From positions 218,759,943 through 218,823,942 of the forward strand of contig NC_084482.1 of assembly GCF_030035675.1 (NCBI RefSeq): a DNA stretch of 64,000 nucleotides, in the 5' to 3' direction. How positions within the stretch are numbered: position 1 is the first letter of the stretch; the number at the start of each line of letters is the position of its first letter. Of the stretch, positions 22,080 to 33,409 are shown piece after piece. Below the pieces are notes generated by a model. The model was not told where the DNA came from. It saw nothing but the letters and a program-made list of their open reading frames with translations, and made no database searches. This DNA comes from Rhineura floridana. Its lineage: Eukaryota > Chordata > Lepidosauria > Squamata > Rhineuridae. A program made the position numbers and the translations under genes.

Positions 22080-23260
22080 GCGCCTTAGAAGTGCGTGGCT
22101 GAGCCTTTGCATGGGGCGCTCCTTCGAAAAGGAGCCCAAAAGGTCCGCTGCAGTTGTCCAGAGGGTGCCATCAGTGCAGTTTCATTCAAGGCTCTTTGCA
22201 GGGAAAGCTGGGGGGGGGGCAGGAGGGCAGCGAAACTGAGCTCTGGTTCTTGGAGGGGAGGAAATGTTGAAATCGGGGGGGGGAGAGGGAAGAGCCCCGC
22301 ACCCTCCCCTCTCGGACTCAAAGGGGTGTGTGTGTGTGTAGGGGGGGCGTCGGGGAGGGGGCGGCACTATCCATGCAATCCAGCTGCAAACTGCCCTCGC
22401 TCCGCCCTTGTTTCCATTTCACGAGCCTCCCTGAAGCCACCGTCCCTTGTCACCCTCTCCTCTTCCCCTGACACTTTGCACCACCCCTCCCCTGACTCTT
22501 TTTTTTTGGGGGGGGAACCTCAGCTAAGCCCACCCCCTTTCTTCCCAGCATCCCTTTCCAGCCTTGCAAAACTCCCTTTTCGATGAGAGCTCCAGGCCCC
22601 CTGCCGCTCCCACACCCAAAGGTGCCCTGCCCCTTTGGCCAAAACTGGGACGCCTCTCTAGGACGCGGCGCTCTCTCGCCTTAACCCTTCCTCGGACTGT
22701 TTCCCCCCCCCCCTTAAATCAAGCAGCAAATCAGCGGAGGCTCCTTTTCGTCCTCCCCCTACAAGCGGCTGTCTTGGCAGAAGCAGGAAGCGGGGCACGT
22801 GATCCCGGGCAGGGACTGTGCTGCAGGCTGGAGGCTCCTTTGCAGCCCCGGGGCTACCTGGCTGGCTGGCGCGCCCCCTTCCACCTCCTCCGCCTCCTCT
22901 TGGGCTGGAGGTCGCCTGGTCCAGGCAAGTCTCTGCTGTCAGTGTTAAAAAGCACAGCTTGCGGAAGAAGGGAAGGAGGGAGGCAGAGGACGGGATTTCT
23001 TGCATGCTAACCCCCCCCTTTACATTCCTGCCTGGCTGCTGGGGTGGGGTGGGGTGCTTTGCAAGGGAGGGACGGAGGGTCTGGGAGTCGCAGAGTGTTG
23101 GAGGGGGTTACGGCTGCCTGCTTTGCTGGCAGGTTCGACAGGCAAAGGTACAGGAAGAACCCTGTAGCCCGATCCTGCTTCCTGGTCGCCCAGTGGCCAG
23201 CCAGTGGGAAGCCTGCAAGCCCTGGACCCGACCACAACAGCGGCGTGGAGACAGAGCATA
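22080..23260. promoter_or_regulatory. GC-rich CpG-island-like region
   Basis: About 1.2 kb is strongly GC-rich with many CpG dinucleotides (for example ggcgcgcc near 22868, ggacgcggcgctc near 22660) in a window where CpG is otherwise rare. A CACGTG E-box lies near 22796. It sits about 2.6-3.7 kb upstream of the SCAN exon on the same side, so it could be that gene's promoter with a noncoding first exon. The many open frames here reflect the lack of AT-rich stops and are not called as genes. Confidence 0.5.
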
Positions 23261-23330
23261 GCCGTGGTGGCTTGCAGCAGTCGATGGCCTTACCCTCCAT
23301 GAATTGCCCAGACCTTTTTTTTTTATTTTG

Positions 23331-23679
23331 CAGCTGTATAGCACAGTGGGGAGGAGAGCCTGGCTGGGAGTCTAGAGTCTGTGAGTTCAAATACCCGCTC
23401 GTGTCTCTTGGGTGTCAAGGGCGAGCTAAAGATCACCCCACAGTCAGTGGCTCAGGGGTTACGTGCCCTGACACCTGTGCAGCCATGGCCAAACTGCATA
23501 GTCCCAAGGAGCCCAGTTGCCCCCCAGCTGGCAGTTGCGGACAAGGAAGGGGCTGGCTTGTGCAGCTGTGGCAAGCTGAGCTTGGACTAGCCTCAGAGGG
23601 AGGCAATGGTAAACCACCTCTGAATTCATAGGGTAGCCATAAGTTGGGATCAACTTGAAGGCAGTCCATTTCCATTTTA
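23331..23679 (+). mobile_element. Long-bodied tRNA SINE with BovB-type tail
   Basis: About 350 bp. A tRNA-like head (tatagcacagtggggagg, gtgagttcaaatacccgctc) leads into a unique ~190-bp body (agatcaccccacagtcagtg, acaaggaaggggctggc). The Sauria/BovB-type end follows (ggaggcaatggtaaaccacc, agttgggatcaacttgaag). The extra body distinguishes it from ordinary Sauria SINEs here. Confidence 0.75.
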
Positions 23680-24114
23680 CCATTCAAGTCAGTGAGAGGG
23701 GTCACCAATGTGGCACCCATGGGTGCAAGTGCGCTTGTCAGTGCCTGCTATCGTGGCCACCACAGTAAATATCCCTTCAAAAGTTGACAATGCATGTGCA
23801 ACTATCTGCTCTTCCTGCTAGCTCTGGCTTGGCCTCTCCTACATGGGACATGCCCCCATAAAGACACCCACATTTCATTGGAAATTTCATTTCATTCGGC
23901 CTTTCCCCGGAAGGGTGCTGTGCTGTGCTGGGCCACTGGCCTGATCCAAGCCACAGGGCTCTCCTTGGGTTTTGGATGAGCTCAGAGAGAAGTCAGGCAA
24001 TGCAGAAAAGCCCCACATCACCCTGCTCCACACTGGCAACTGTGGAGAGCTGCTTGCAGGACACACACGCACCTCGCTCTTGCTGGGATGACCTATATAC
24101 CTCAGTGGTGGAGA

Positions 24115-24385
24115 ACGTGCTTAAGAACGGAAGAAGAGCCCCGCGGCTGGATCAGGCCAGTGGGCCACCGTAGCCCAGCGTGTTTCCCTTGCAGTGGTCG
24201 GCCAGATGTCTCTGGGAGGCTGGGGAGCAGGACCAGAGCGCAAAAGCACTCGCTTTGCTTGCGATTCCCAGCAATGGGTGCTTTCGACAGTGGAGGTAGA
24301 ACCTAGCCAGCGTGGCTATTAGCTGTGGGTAGCCCTCTCCTCCTCCTCTGTGAATTTCTCCAATCTCCCTTTTAAAGCCACCTGT
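24115..24385 (-). mobile_element. CR1-type LINE 3' fragment
   Basis: Reverse of the subfamily ending ggcctgatccagcc ... gcttaagcacg; includes tctgtgaatttctccaatc, which encodes the KFTE-type ORF end. Confidence 0.6.
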
Positions 24386-24964
24386 TGCTCTGTGCACAAG
24401 TGGTCCCGGGTTCGACCCACACCAGTGGTGTCTCTGGGTAGGGCTCGGGAGGGCTTCCCATCTGAAATCTGGCAGAACTGCTGCCAGTTTGTGTAAACCA
24501 GGGCTGGCGAATCCCTAAGCCAAGGAGGCCTAATGAGCATCCCCCTCCCCTGAAAAAGAGAGACCCCACTGATTTTGGCATTGGCAGAAAGGAATAAGGG
24601 AGCATCATGCTGAGGTGAGCAAAAATGTTTACACCCAATTGCCCTTGCGGGGATGCAAATTGCCAGTCCCCTCCCCCATTCATCAGATGGATCATTTGAG
24701 ATACGTATTTTTATCTGGAGTTCCAGTTTGGAAAATAGGGCGAGGTAAAAATAAAGATAAGAAATAAATAAATGTTTTTGTTGACGTCTTTACTGTGAAA
24801 TCGCTTCAGGATATTTTATAGGAAGTGATTCATAAATGGAATACAGGAAAGAAATAATTTTATGCGTCGCTTCCTCTAAAATATCTTGGAGCTGGTTTCA
24901 CACTAAAAAGACGCCAACAATCAAAACTATTTCGCACGTAAAAACAGTTCCGTATATTTTACGG

Positions 24965-25170
24965 TTTATTTATTTACCACATTTGTATCCCACCTTTTCT
25001 TCAAGGTGTCATACATGGTTCTCCCCCACTCTCCATTATATCCTCACAACAACCCTGTGAGGTAGGTTAGGAAGGCAGTGAATGGCCCAAGGTCACCCAG
25101 TGAGCTCTGTGGCTAAGTGGAGATTTGAACCCCTGGTCTCCCAGCTCCCAGTCTGATACTCTTAACTACT
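24965..25170 (-). mobile_element. tRNA-derived SINE
   Basis: Minus strand: B-box region gaccaggggttcaaatctcc, then ctcactgggtgaccttgggc, aacctacctcacagggttg, agaaccatgtatgac and a (taaa)n tail after ggtgggatacaaatgtgg. Confidence 0.75.
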
Positions 25171-25823
25171 CTTCGCCCTCAGGAAACACTCTGGCAAAGC
25201 AACACCCAGCAGGATTGAACTTTCCACCCACCAGCCGATGATCAGAGGGTTCAGTCCTGTTCTCTTCAGGGTTCTGCTTTGTGACCTGGCAGGATTGACC
25301 CCTGCCCATCAGCTGATGACACCCAGAGGGGTCAGCTGATTGACAGGCAGGTGTGGCTTGGTGGAAATGGACCCATGGACCAAAGTGGACCCCGTTGGGG
25401 GGCCAAGATTGACCTTGAGCTAGAGGTTCCTCAGCCCTGATATAAGCCAATTTCCATAAACAGAAAGACTTCCAAGGCTTGATTGGACTCTGCAAGTGTT
25501 CAGAGAATGTGTGCTTTTGAGTTATACAGAGCTCTTCCTCTGACAGGAGGTCAAATGCAAAGGAGAAGGTGTTTCTTCTAAGTGAGGGCATGGTATCAGC
25601 GCTTTGGTCTGTGGTGCTGTCTCTGATTCTTGGGACTTGCATCCCTTCCCTCAGGGAGAAGCTGGAATTGATCTCAGGAAGCACCAAGCTGGGAATCTTA
25701 AGGGTATCTCCTTGTCTGCTGTAAGGAAGACTTGTAAGCTTTCAGACCAAGAGTGGCCTCTTCACGCAGTTCTCAACCTATGAACGGAAGTTGCTCAAGA
25801 GCAAGTAGATCCTTTGGGCCTGA
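25171..25823. other. 5' flank of the SCAN zinc-finger gene
   Basis: No coding exon recognised. Sequence near 25640-25800 has the look of a noncoding 5' exon ahead of the ATG at 25824, but boundaries cannot be fixed. Confidence 0.35.
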
Positions 25824-26237
25824 ATGGACGTGGAAGGCCCTGCCGGGACAGCAGCAAAAAACGGCCTGGATGCCACCCAGGCTGGCATCAGCAGGGAATT
25901 CTGGGAAGGGAAAATGGAGATGGTCCTGCATGAAGACAACAGCAGCTCGGAGGAGCCATGCAGGCGCTTTAGGCAGTTCTGCTACTGGGAGGCCGACGGA
26001 CCCCGAGAAGTCTGCAGCCGACTCCACGACCTTTGCTGCCGGTGGCTGGACCCAGAGAACCACACGAAGGCTCGGATCCTGGACCTGGTGATCCTGGAGC
26101 AGTTCCTGGCCATCCTGCCCCCGGAGATGGAGAGCTGGGTCAGGGAGTGTGGTCCGGAGACCAGTTCTCAGGCGGTGGCCCTGGCGGAAGGCTTCCTCCT
26201 GGGCAAGGTGGAGTGCAAGAAGGAGGAAGTGGAGCTG
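25824..26237 (+). CDS. SCAN exon of zinc-finger gene
   Basis: A 138-codon exon from the ATG at 25824 to a CTG|gtggg donor. The start follows several upstream stops and is the usual ATG position ahead of a SCAN domain. The SCAN helices occupy about residues 45-125, with [17 protein letters not shown] at the end. The domain is intact. Confidence 0.83.
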
Positions 26238-29200
26238 GTGGGTGTGTTTTCATCCTCGGGTGCCTGAGGAGCCGAGTATGTGTGGAACGATCATCCTAAA
26301 ACTCCCCGGCCATTTTTGTCCCATCCTTTGCCTGCCCCGTTCCTTCCCTTCCCTAGTGCCTCTTCTCCTTCCCTGCCTCGGATCCTCATTGCTCTTGTTT
26401 CAGGTGGAGGGGTGGCCAGCAGTGGCCGGCAGCTTCCCCGAGACAGAGAATCCCACGCTGGATCCCTCGCAGAGACCGCTGTTCAGGTGGATCGTCCTGG
26501 AGGGCGACGGAGGAGCTGTCTCGCTGGGTGAGGATTAGCAGCTGCCTATTCCAACTTGATCCCAGCCTCTTGAATGTGCTGCCTGCTGTTTGTTTTCCCC
26601 CTGAGCTTGTGATTCTTCTCTCCCCCACCCTCTGTGGGCCAAATGTGACAGGTGGGCATGGCTTGCCCCCTGTCAGTCATCTGACAACGCCCTGCACAGA
26701 CAATCAGCTGATTGTCGGGGCTTGCAAAAGTGCTGTGCGCTGGGCTTTGGAGGTACCATCAATCAGCTGATCGGCGGCATCTCCTAATCCTCTTTGACTC
26801 AGCTGCATCTTTACCTGCCCCATACCTGTTTTCATGCATGATGTCAGTTGCAGCACACGTGAGGATGACTTGCCCAAAACAGACTCATGGGCTAAATGGG
26901 GAGTTCTGGCTGGCCATAGTAATAACGATTCCTCTTTCAACAAGCCTTTTTTAACTTGAGGCCTATCCCAGTCTGCGTCTGTGTTGGAATTGCTTTTTAA
27001 TATGTTTTTAAACCTCCTTTTTTAAAATCTTAGACTATGTTTTGAAAGCTTTTTTTAAGAAACGTTTTAAAGGTGTTTCGTTTTAAAGTTTGCTTTTATG
27101 ATGTTTTAAAGTTTTTAGGGCTTTTGTTTGCCACCCTGGGCTCTTGCCAGGAGGAAGGGCGGGATATAAATCAAATAACAACAACAAAATTTCTTTGATG
27201 CCTACTACTGAAAATAATTTCGAGGTGACTTACGGTGTAAAAGTGTTATAAAATTCATACACTTTTAAGACCATCGGTCCAAGTCCAATGCAGCACTTTG
27301 AAAAGAGCCAGTGTGGGGAGATAATTTCCCCCCCTCACCGCACACTGAATTATTACATTTGCCTGGACATGAATTTGTTTTATTGCATTGCTTTGTTTCC
27401 TGTCCAGTGCTCATTTCCGGGAGCATAATTTCCCCTGTTCCGGCTTCCTCATATTCCAATGAAGCCTCACTCCAAATCCCCGAGGTGACTGATGTTCTGT
27501 TGCTTTCTCTCAGGAGAAGGAGGGGGACAGTCTGTGTTTGAGTTTGTAGGGAAATGGGGTTCCACCACTTATAGGGGAATATTTATTTATTTATTTATTT
27601 TATTTAATTTATATACCGCCCTAAGCCCGAAGGCTCTCTGGGCGATGTACAAAAAGATAAAAACAAGCACAATATATAAATACAATAAATAATAATAATA
27701 ATAAAACAAACAATAACGAACCAAACAACATCCAAAATACGGAAATGCTGTTTAAAATACACTTTAAAATGCCTGGGAGTATAAAAAGGTTTTCACCTGG
27801 CGCCGAAAAGATAGCAGCGTCGCCGCCAGGCGCACCTCATCAGGGAGACAGTTCCACAGTTCGGGGGCCACTACTGAAAAGGCCCTGGTTCTAGTCATCA
27901 CCCTCCGAGCCTCTCGATGGGATGGTACTCGGAGGAGGGCCTTAGATGTTGAGCGTAGTGTACGGGTAGGTTCATATTGGGAGAGGCGTTCCACCAGGTA
28001 TTGCGGTCCCATGCCGTGTAGGGCTTTATAGGTCAAAACCAGCACTTTGAATCTAGCCCGGAAACAAATAGGAAGCCAGTGCAGACAGGCCAGAACAGGT
28101 GTTATATGAGCATCTTATGCGTCAACAATCTGGCCGCTGCATTCTGGACTAGCTGTAGTTTCCGAACAGTCTTCAAGGGCAGCCCCACGTAGAGCGCGTT
28201 GCAGTAGTCCAATCTAGAAGTTACCAGAGCATGAACAACTGAAGTGAGGTCGTCACTGTCCAGATAGGGACGTAGCTGGGCTACCAATCGAAGATGGTAA
28301 AAAGCATGATTCCCTCGGCTTTGCTGTGTATGAACAAAAGTGTAGACTTTCATGCCTCTTTCATTTTTGTATTCCAGGGTCTATGTTAGAACCACAGAAA
28401 TGAATGAAACTAAATTAGTCACATCCGTTAACTTTGATTGATCTTCTCTCAGAGGGGCTGGCATTGGATACAGCTCTGTGGAACTCCCTGCCACAATAAC
28501 TCATGAGCTCCTCAACGGGACCCTTTTCTGCAGCCCCCATTTCCTTAACAATGCCTCGCAATCCTCCTTCAGATTGGCACTACCGCTGGAAAGAGAATGA
28601 ACTATTAGCTAATGTGTTTATTGCTTATTAAAGGGGTTTTTATGCACATAAAAGGAATACTGATATTTACATTTACATCTCAAATGTGTTCAACCATTTT
28701 CCCTCACTGCACACTGAAATATTAAAACGTGACCGTTCCTAAAACCTCAAGAGATGCTGTCACCGGCACCAGCCTCTAAGAGGCTTTTACCTCAGGCCGA
28801 ATGTCTTAAACCTCTAACCCCTAGCCAAATTCTTTCACTACCCGGTCCATCTACTGGGGACAAAATGCCTCTGACCCTATAGTTTCTCTGCTTGTACCTC
28901 TGGCTGCTTGGACAGTTTAGCTAATTTTAAAAGTCTGCTTGTGCGACTGTCTTCTGGTCAGACCTTTACACAGGACAGCCTTGTAGCCTCACACGACCCT
29001 TCCTGTAGGTCTTCACCAGCAAAGTATATTCAGGCCTCCACTGCACATTTCCCCCCTCAAGTTTCTTGATCTTTGCCTCACACTTCCCTCATGAACAGAC
29101 TTCCCTAACCAATAATATTTCTCCCAACTGGCAGTTAACTGCCATTTTTCACTGATTAGAACCTCCAGCCAACAAGAGGCTGTTGTTTCTCAGGCCAGTT

Positions 29201-30919
29201 GGGATGAATTTACTTGATGTAGGCCAGGCCTATAAATACTCAAAGCTATCCTCTCTCTCTCCCATTTCAGAGCCTGTCACCGAGCAGCTACTTCTAAACA
29301 GGCCTGCAACATAGTAAAAGGACAAGGGCCTCAAACTTTGACAGTTACACTCTTGACATCAAGGTCACAAACCCCTTTTTCAAAGTACAAAACATAAACA
29401 TATGCACAGTATTTTTCACGGGGTTAGGTGAGAGTTTGAAGGGAAGACTTAACAAAGTTGAATTCCTGCATTGAGCAGAGGGTTGGACTTGATGGCCTTA
29501 TAGGCCCCTTCCAACTCTACTGTAATTCTATGATGGATTTGGGAGCGATCTTTGGGGTTTTTTATGCTTTGACTAGTGAATCTGACTATTTATTATTACA
29601 CCTCCAAATTACTGCTGTTTTTCAATTTAAAGGGTTTTTATTTTATGTACTATCTCTTTGCAACGGTGGCTTAAAAAGGTGGTTCAGAAATGTGTCACTC
29701 ATCTCAAAACATAAGATGAGCAGAATGAATTCAGATAGAACAATATGTCACGCTCATTAAATTCAGATAGAAAATCAGACCCAGCAAGAGAAACAGGACA
29801 GAAGAAACAGTTTAGCAAAGTGAAAGGTGTTCTCCTGGGAGTAGAAACAGAATAAGAAGGGAACCATTTTAATCACCCTAAATACAATAATGCCAACAGC
29901 ATTTCTTTTTTGTCCTACTACCACCAAAGATTGGTCAAATGTTAGAATGACCAAGTGATCTTATAAACCAGATACTTCCAGATGGTGCTGAACTATAGCT
30001 CCCATCTTTTCTAGCCATTGGCCATGCTTTGGCTGATGGGAGTTGTAGTACTGAAATATCTGGAGGGCCACAGGTCCCCCACACTTATTAGAAAGAAACA
30101 AAAAGATCAGAAAGCCATCTATGAGGTATGCTGGCCCTACGCCATTTTGGGCATTGATACTTGAGAACTAGCATCTTGAATGGGTCCAGGTAGCTAACAG
30201 GCTCAGGTGTCCTCCCACTTCCTTTGTCTTCCTCCCAGGTGGTGAAAGGCACCTGGTGCTATCCTCTAAGTCTCACCTATTCCATTATTGACAGAGCATG
30301 TAGTTGGGTGTGTTTCCTGACAGGAAGACTGATTTCTCTCTTTATTTCTGCAGATGATGGGAGGGAGAATGAGGAAGAAGGTGAACAGCAGAGGAGAGAA
30401 ACTGAAATGAAACAGACATGGGGGAATAGATCCATTGCTCCTGAAGGGACTTGCTTCCGTGAAATCCCAATGCTACAAGAATGTCACCCAGGAAACAAAA
30501 GGAATCAGATTTCTCTATATGGAAGGATTGTAACTGGTAAATCAAGCAAACGTCAAAGGATTCACACTGGAGAGAAGCCATATCAATGCTCAGAGTGTGG
30601 AAAGAGCTTCAGGTGGAGTTCAGAGCTTTGCTCACACGAGAGAATTCACACAGGGGAAAAACCCTATACATGCTCTGAATGCGGCAAGAGCTTTAGTGAG
30701 AATAAAAACCTCAGAGTGCATTACAAAATCCACACAGGGGACAGGCCTCATAAATGCTCTGAGTGTGGAAAGAGTTTCAGTCGCAGCACAAACCTTAGAA
30801 GACATAAAAGAATCCACACAGGGGAGAGACCATATCAATGCTCAGAGTGTGGGAAGAACTTCAAGTACAATTCAGAGCTTTGCTCTCATCAAAGAATTCA
30901 TAGTGGAAATGCCTTATAA
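25824..30919 (+). CDS. SCAN-domain C2H2 zinc-finger protein (three coding exons)
   Basis: Exons 25824-26237, 26404-26527 and 30354-30919 have phases 0 and 1 that agree and sum to 1104 nt, giving a 367-residue nuclear protein. Exon 1 holds a SCAN dimerisation domain ([20 protein letters not shown] ... [20 protein letters not shown]). Exon 2 is the linker seen in reptile ZSCAN genes ([14 protein letters not shown]). Exon 3 encodes a spacer and four complete C2H2 fingers with TGEKP-type linkers. The role is probably DNA-binding transcription control; the target is unknown. The finger array is short for the family, and degraded finger-like sequence follows the stop to about 31040, so the array was probably longer. 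I saw no KRAB exon in the 3.8-kb second intron. Exons 1 and 2 could also splice to exons I missed. Confidence 0.75.
26404..26527 (+). CDS. Linker exon of zinc-finger gene
   Basis: A 124-nt exon between a tgtttcag acceptor and a CTGG|gtgagg donor. The frame that continues from the SCAN exon reads [18 protein letters not shown] then [18 protein letters not shown], a type of linker I associate with SCAN zinc-finger genes in reptiles. It leaves one base that joins the AT at the start of the finger exon to give GAT. Confidence 0.7.
26922..27190 (+). mobile_element. L2-like LINE 3' end (type 2)
   Basis: attcctctttcaacaagcct, T-rich ttttaaa runs, then caccctgggctcttgccagg and ggcgggatataaatcaaata. 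In the second intron of the zinc-finger gene. Confidence 0.7.
27577..28345 (-). mobile_element. L2-like LINE 3' part
   Basis: Minus-strand coding: [30 protein letters not shown], then in another frame [18 protein letters not shown] and [18 protein letters not shown] to KTFLYSQAF. The 3' UTR and (taaa)n end at 27577. The frame changes near 28100. Confidence 0.82.
28757..29330. other. Unclassified segment with a TATA-like box
   Basis: A coherent, C-rich block (tgtcaccggcaccagcctc onward) with tataaatactc near 29231 and a pyrimidine tract after it. It could be a transposon terminal region, but I found no matching ends or target duplication. Confidence 0.25.
29457..29532 (+). mobile_element. CR1 3' end fragment
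   Basis: attcctgcattgagcagagg, ttggacttgatggcct and ccttccaactctactgtaa, the forward CR1 end. Confidence 0.8.
29965..30085. mobile_element. Palindromic MITE copy
   Basis: Arms cttccagatggtgctgaact/agctcccatc and gatgggagttgtagt/actgaaatatctggagg, with the core attggccatgctttggctg. Related copies lie at 32278-32405 and 58136-58228. Confidence 0.65.
30354..30919 (+). CDS. Four-finger C2H2 exon
   Basis: After a ttctgcag acceptor the exon encodes [18 protein letters not shown], a spacer, then RIHTGEKP and four full fingers of the form [11 protein letters not shown]3-H. Residues before the first zinc-ligand histidine differ between fingers ([36 protein letters not shown]). The frame closes at NAL shortly after finger four. 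Confidence 0.85.
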
Positions 30920-31040
30920 TGCAACCAGTCACAGTACAACCCTTACAAGCCATCAGAGTTTACATGGGGAAAAAGAAACAAAGACTTATTCAGAATTTGG
31001 AAAGAGGTTCAGGACAGATAAAAGCCTGAGGTTACATTGA
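30920..31040 (+). pseudogene. Degraded extra zinc-finger remnants
   Basis: Directly after the stop, another frame continues finger-like sequence (LTSHQSLHGEKE, YSEFGKRFRTDKSLRLH). Zinc-ligand cysteines have been lost, for example SEFGK where SECGK is expected. This is the decayed tail of the finger array; a small deletion near the end of finger four moved the frame. Confidence 0.6.
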
Positions 31041-31164
31041 ACAATCCATACGCAGGACAATCTGTTCAACTGCTCAGGTAGGGAAAAAGCTTCCTAAGAA
31101 CAGAGGAACAGCTCTGAAGCTGGATCAGGGCAAAGGCATGTCGAGTCCAACGTCCTATTCTCAT

Positions 31165-31575
31165 AATACTAGAACTCGTGGACATTCAAAGAAGCTGAAT
31201 GTTGGAAGATTCAGAACAGACAAAAGGAAGTACTTCTTTACTCAGCGCATAGTTAAACTATGGAATTTGCTCCCACAAGATGCTTGAATGGCCACCAGCT
31301 TGGATGGCTTTAAAAGAAGATTAGACAAATTCATGGAGGACAGGGCTATCAATGGCTACTAGCTGTGATGGCTGTGCTGTGCCACCCTAGTCAGAGGCAG
31401 CATGCTTCTGAAAAACAGTTGCCGGAAGCCTCAGGAGGGGAGAGTGTTCTTGCACTCGGGTCCTGCTTGCGGGCTTCCCCCAGGCACCTGGTAGGCCACT
31501 GTGAGAACAGGATGCTGGACTCGATGGGCCACTGGCCTGATTCAGCAGGCTCTTCTTATGTTCTTATGTTCTTAA
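31165..31575 (+). mobile_element. CR1 3' end, cttatgttc-terminated subfamily
   Basis: gaagctgaatgttggaagat, aagaagattagacaaattca, ggatgctggactcgatgggc, ending ttcttatgttcttatgttc. It begins about 125 bp after the decayed zinc-finger sequence. Confidence 0.8.
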
Positions 31576-31734
31576 CCAACCATATGCCTATAGGAAGCCT
31601 GTAAGCAGGATCTAAGTGCAACTATCCTGACTAGTGAGTTCCAGCAACTGGCATTTTACTTCTATCGTGCCGACTCTTAACTCACATTTCCCTTAAACTA
31701 AAAAGCTTAAAATGTTGTAACCATTACACAAAGG

Positions 31735-32540
31735 GAAGTTGCTCCAGCCCCTTCATCATTTTCGTTGCGCTTTTCCACCTGCCCTAATGTTTCTGAGGTG
31801 AGGCGACTAGAATTTATTTCAAATGCAGTTGCACCATAGAGTTGTATAACAGCGGTATGATAATCGGTTTTCTTTTCAATCCCCTAACCATCCCTAACAT
31901 GGAATTTGCCTTTTTTTACACACACTGGGTTGAAATTTCATTGAGCCGTCCTTTCAGACTCCTAAGGTCTCATTCTGGATTAGTTGCTACCAGTTCAAAC
32001 CCTGTTAGTGTATATGTAAAATTGAGATTTTTTTTGGCATCACTTCTCACTTGTTTATATTGAATTGCATTTGCTGTTTTTGTGCCCATTCACCAAGTTC
32101 GGAGAAATTATTTTGGAGCTCCTCACTAAAAACACTTTTTGTTTTAACCACCTTGAACAATTTTGTATCTTGTACAATTTTGTCCTGTCCCACTAACTCT
32201 CATAGGTTAGTGAGATAGGACATACCCTTGCAGAAGCCATGCTGGTTCTGCTTTAGCAAGGCTTGTTCTTTATCAGGAGTGAGGAACCTTTAGCCTTCCA
32301 GATGTTGCTGGACTACAGCTCCTATCAGCTTCAGCCATTACAACCAATGGTCAGGGATGATGGGTGAGTAGTCCAGCAACATCTGGAGTGACACAGGTTC
32401 AACAGCTCTGTTCTACTCTGTGTCTGACTTTAATGCTTTCCATCAATTTCCACAGAACAGACGTTAAGCTAACTGACCTATAATTTCCCAGATCCTTCAT
32501 CTGCAAATCTCTTTTTATAAATTGGTTTTACATTGGCCAC
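31735..32540 (-). mobile_element. CR1-type LINE fragment with nested MITE
   Basis: Minus-strand CR1 ORF2 remnants (tgggcacaaaaacagcaaat, attccatgttagggatggtt) interrupted at 32278-32405 by a palindromic MITE. Heavily diverged. Confidence 0.6.
32278..32405. mobile_element. Palindromic MITE nested in CR1
   Basis: gatgttgctggactacagct on one side and agtccagcaacatctggagt on the other form the inverted arms around cattacaaccaatggtcagg. Confidence 0.75.
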
Positions 32541-33409
32541 TTTTCAGTCAAGCATGGAAGCTGATCTTAGGGACAAAAGTTCAGTAGGTTTGGTAACTGT
32601 TCTTACACAACATCAAATAATGCATACAGAACAGGAAGGAAATGCCGAGGTTGTGGAAAGAGCTTTATCCAGAGCAGGCATTTTTGCTTGTATCCAGAAT
32701 ATTGCCAGATTTTGGGGTGGTGGTGGTGGAGGAAAGCTTTTCATTACTTTTTGCATCTATAGATTCCCCCCCCCGATACATAGACCTGTAGTTATATGAA
32801 AAAAATTAAAGTTTAAAAAAAGGTTATTTTGAAATCACTTAACTTTGCTTACTGGGTTTGCTGAGAAGATTGCTGGGTTTCCTTCCTAAAAAATAAATAA
32901 ATCACAAATTTGGTGCCCAATTTCCTGGCTCCTCCCCCTGTTTTTGTGCATGTGTTTTGTTTTGGTTTTGATGAGTTAGAGGAAGGGAGAGAGAAGTGAC
33001 CAGAGGGGGTGGTGCCCATGGCACTTCCTCAAAAATCCAAGGGTCCTTCAGGGTTAAAAATGGTTGGCGACCCCTGAATTAACCTGAGCCTTGAAAAGTA
33101 CATAGAGGTGAAAAAGGAAATGGGAAAGACTGTCACTCTTCCAACTTCCTCCTTTACATCCTTGCACTTTTTAAGGGAGAAAAAGGTAACCACCCTCACC
33201 ACCAAATGACAAAGGGGGCTCAGAAGGGCACTCATGTGCCCTGCATTGGTAAACCCTGTTTTTACCACAGTAAAAACAAGTGCCTTGTGTTCTGTGCTAT
33301 TCCAGATGTTGCATTGCTGCCCTCAAAGAGGCAGGAAATGCAAATGGATAAAGAGGCCCAGTCACTTACAGCTGAAAAAGCAGCTACAAGTGACAGCTCG
33401 CTAGGATTT

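Noticed and set aside
22095-23631. Several overlapping frames over 100 codons in both directions
   Set aside because: GC-rich sequence lacks stops; the frames overlap in conflicting directions and show no known domain.
28757-29330. Solo LTR
   Set aside because: It starts with tgt and has a TATA-like box, but no matching end or target duplication was found.
26528-30353. KRAB exon between the SCAN linker and the finger exon
   Set aside because: I found no VTFEDVAV-like or related sequence; the phases already allow direct splicing of the three exons.
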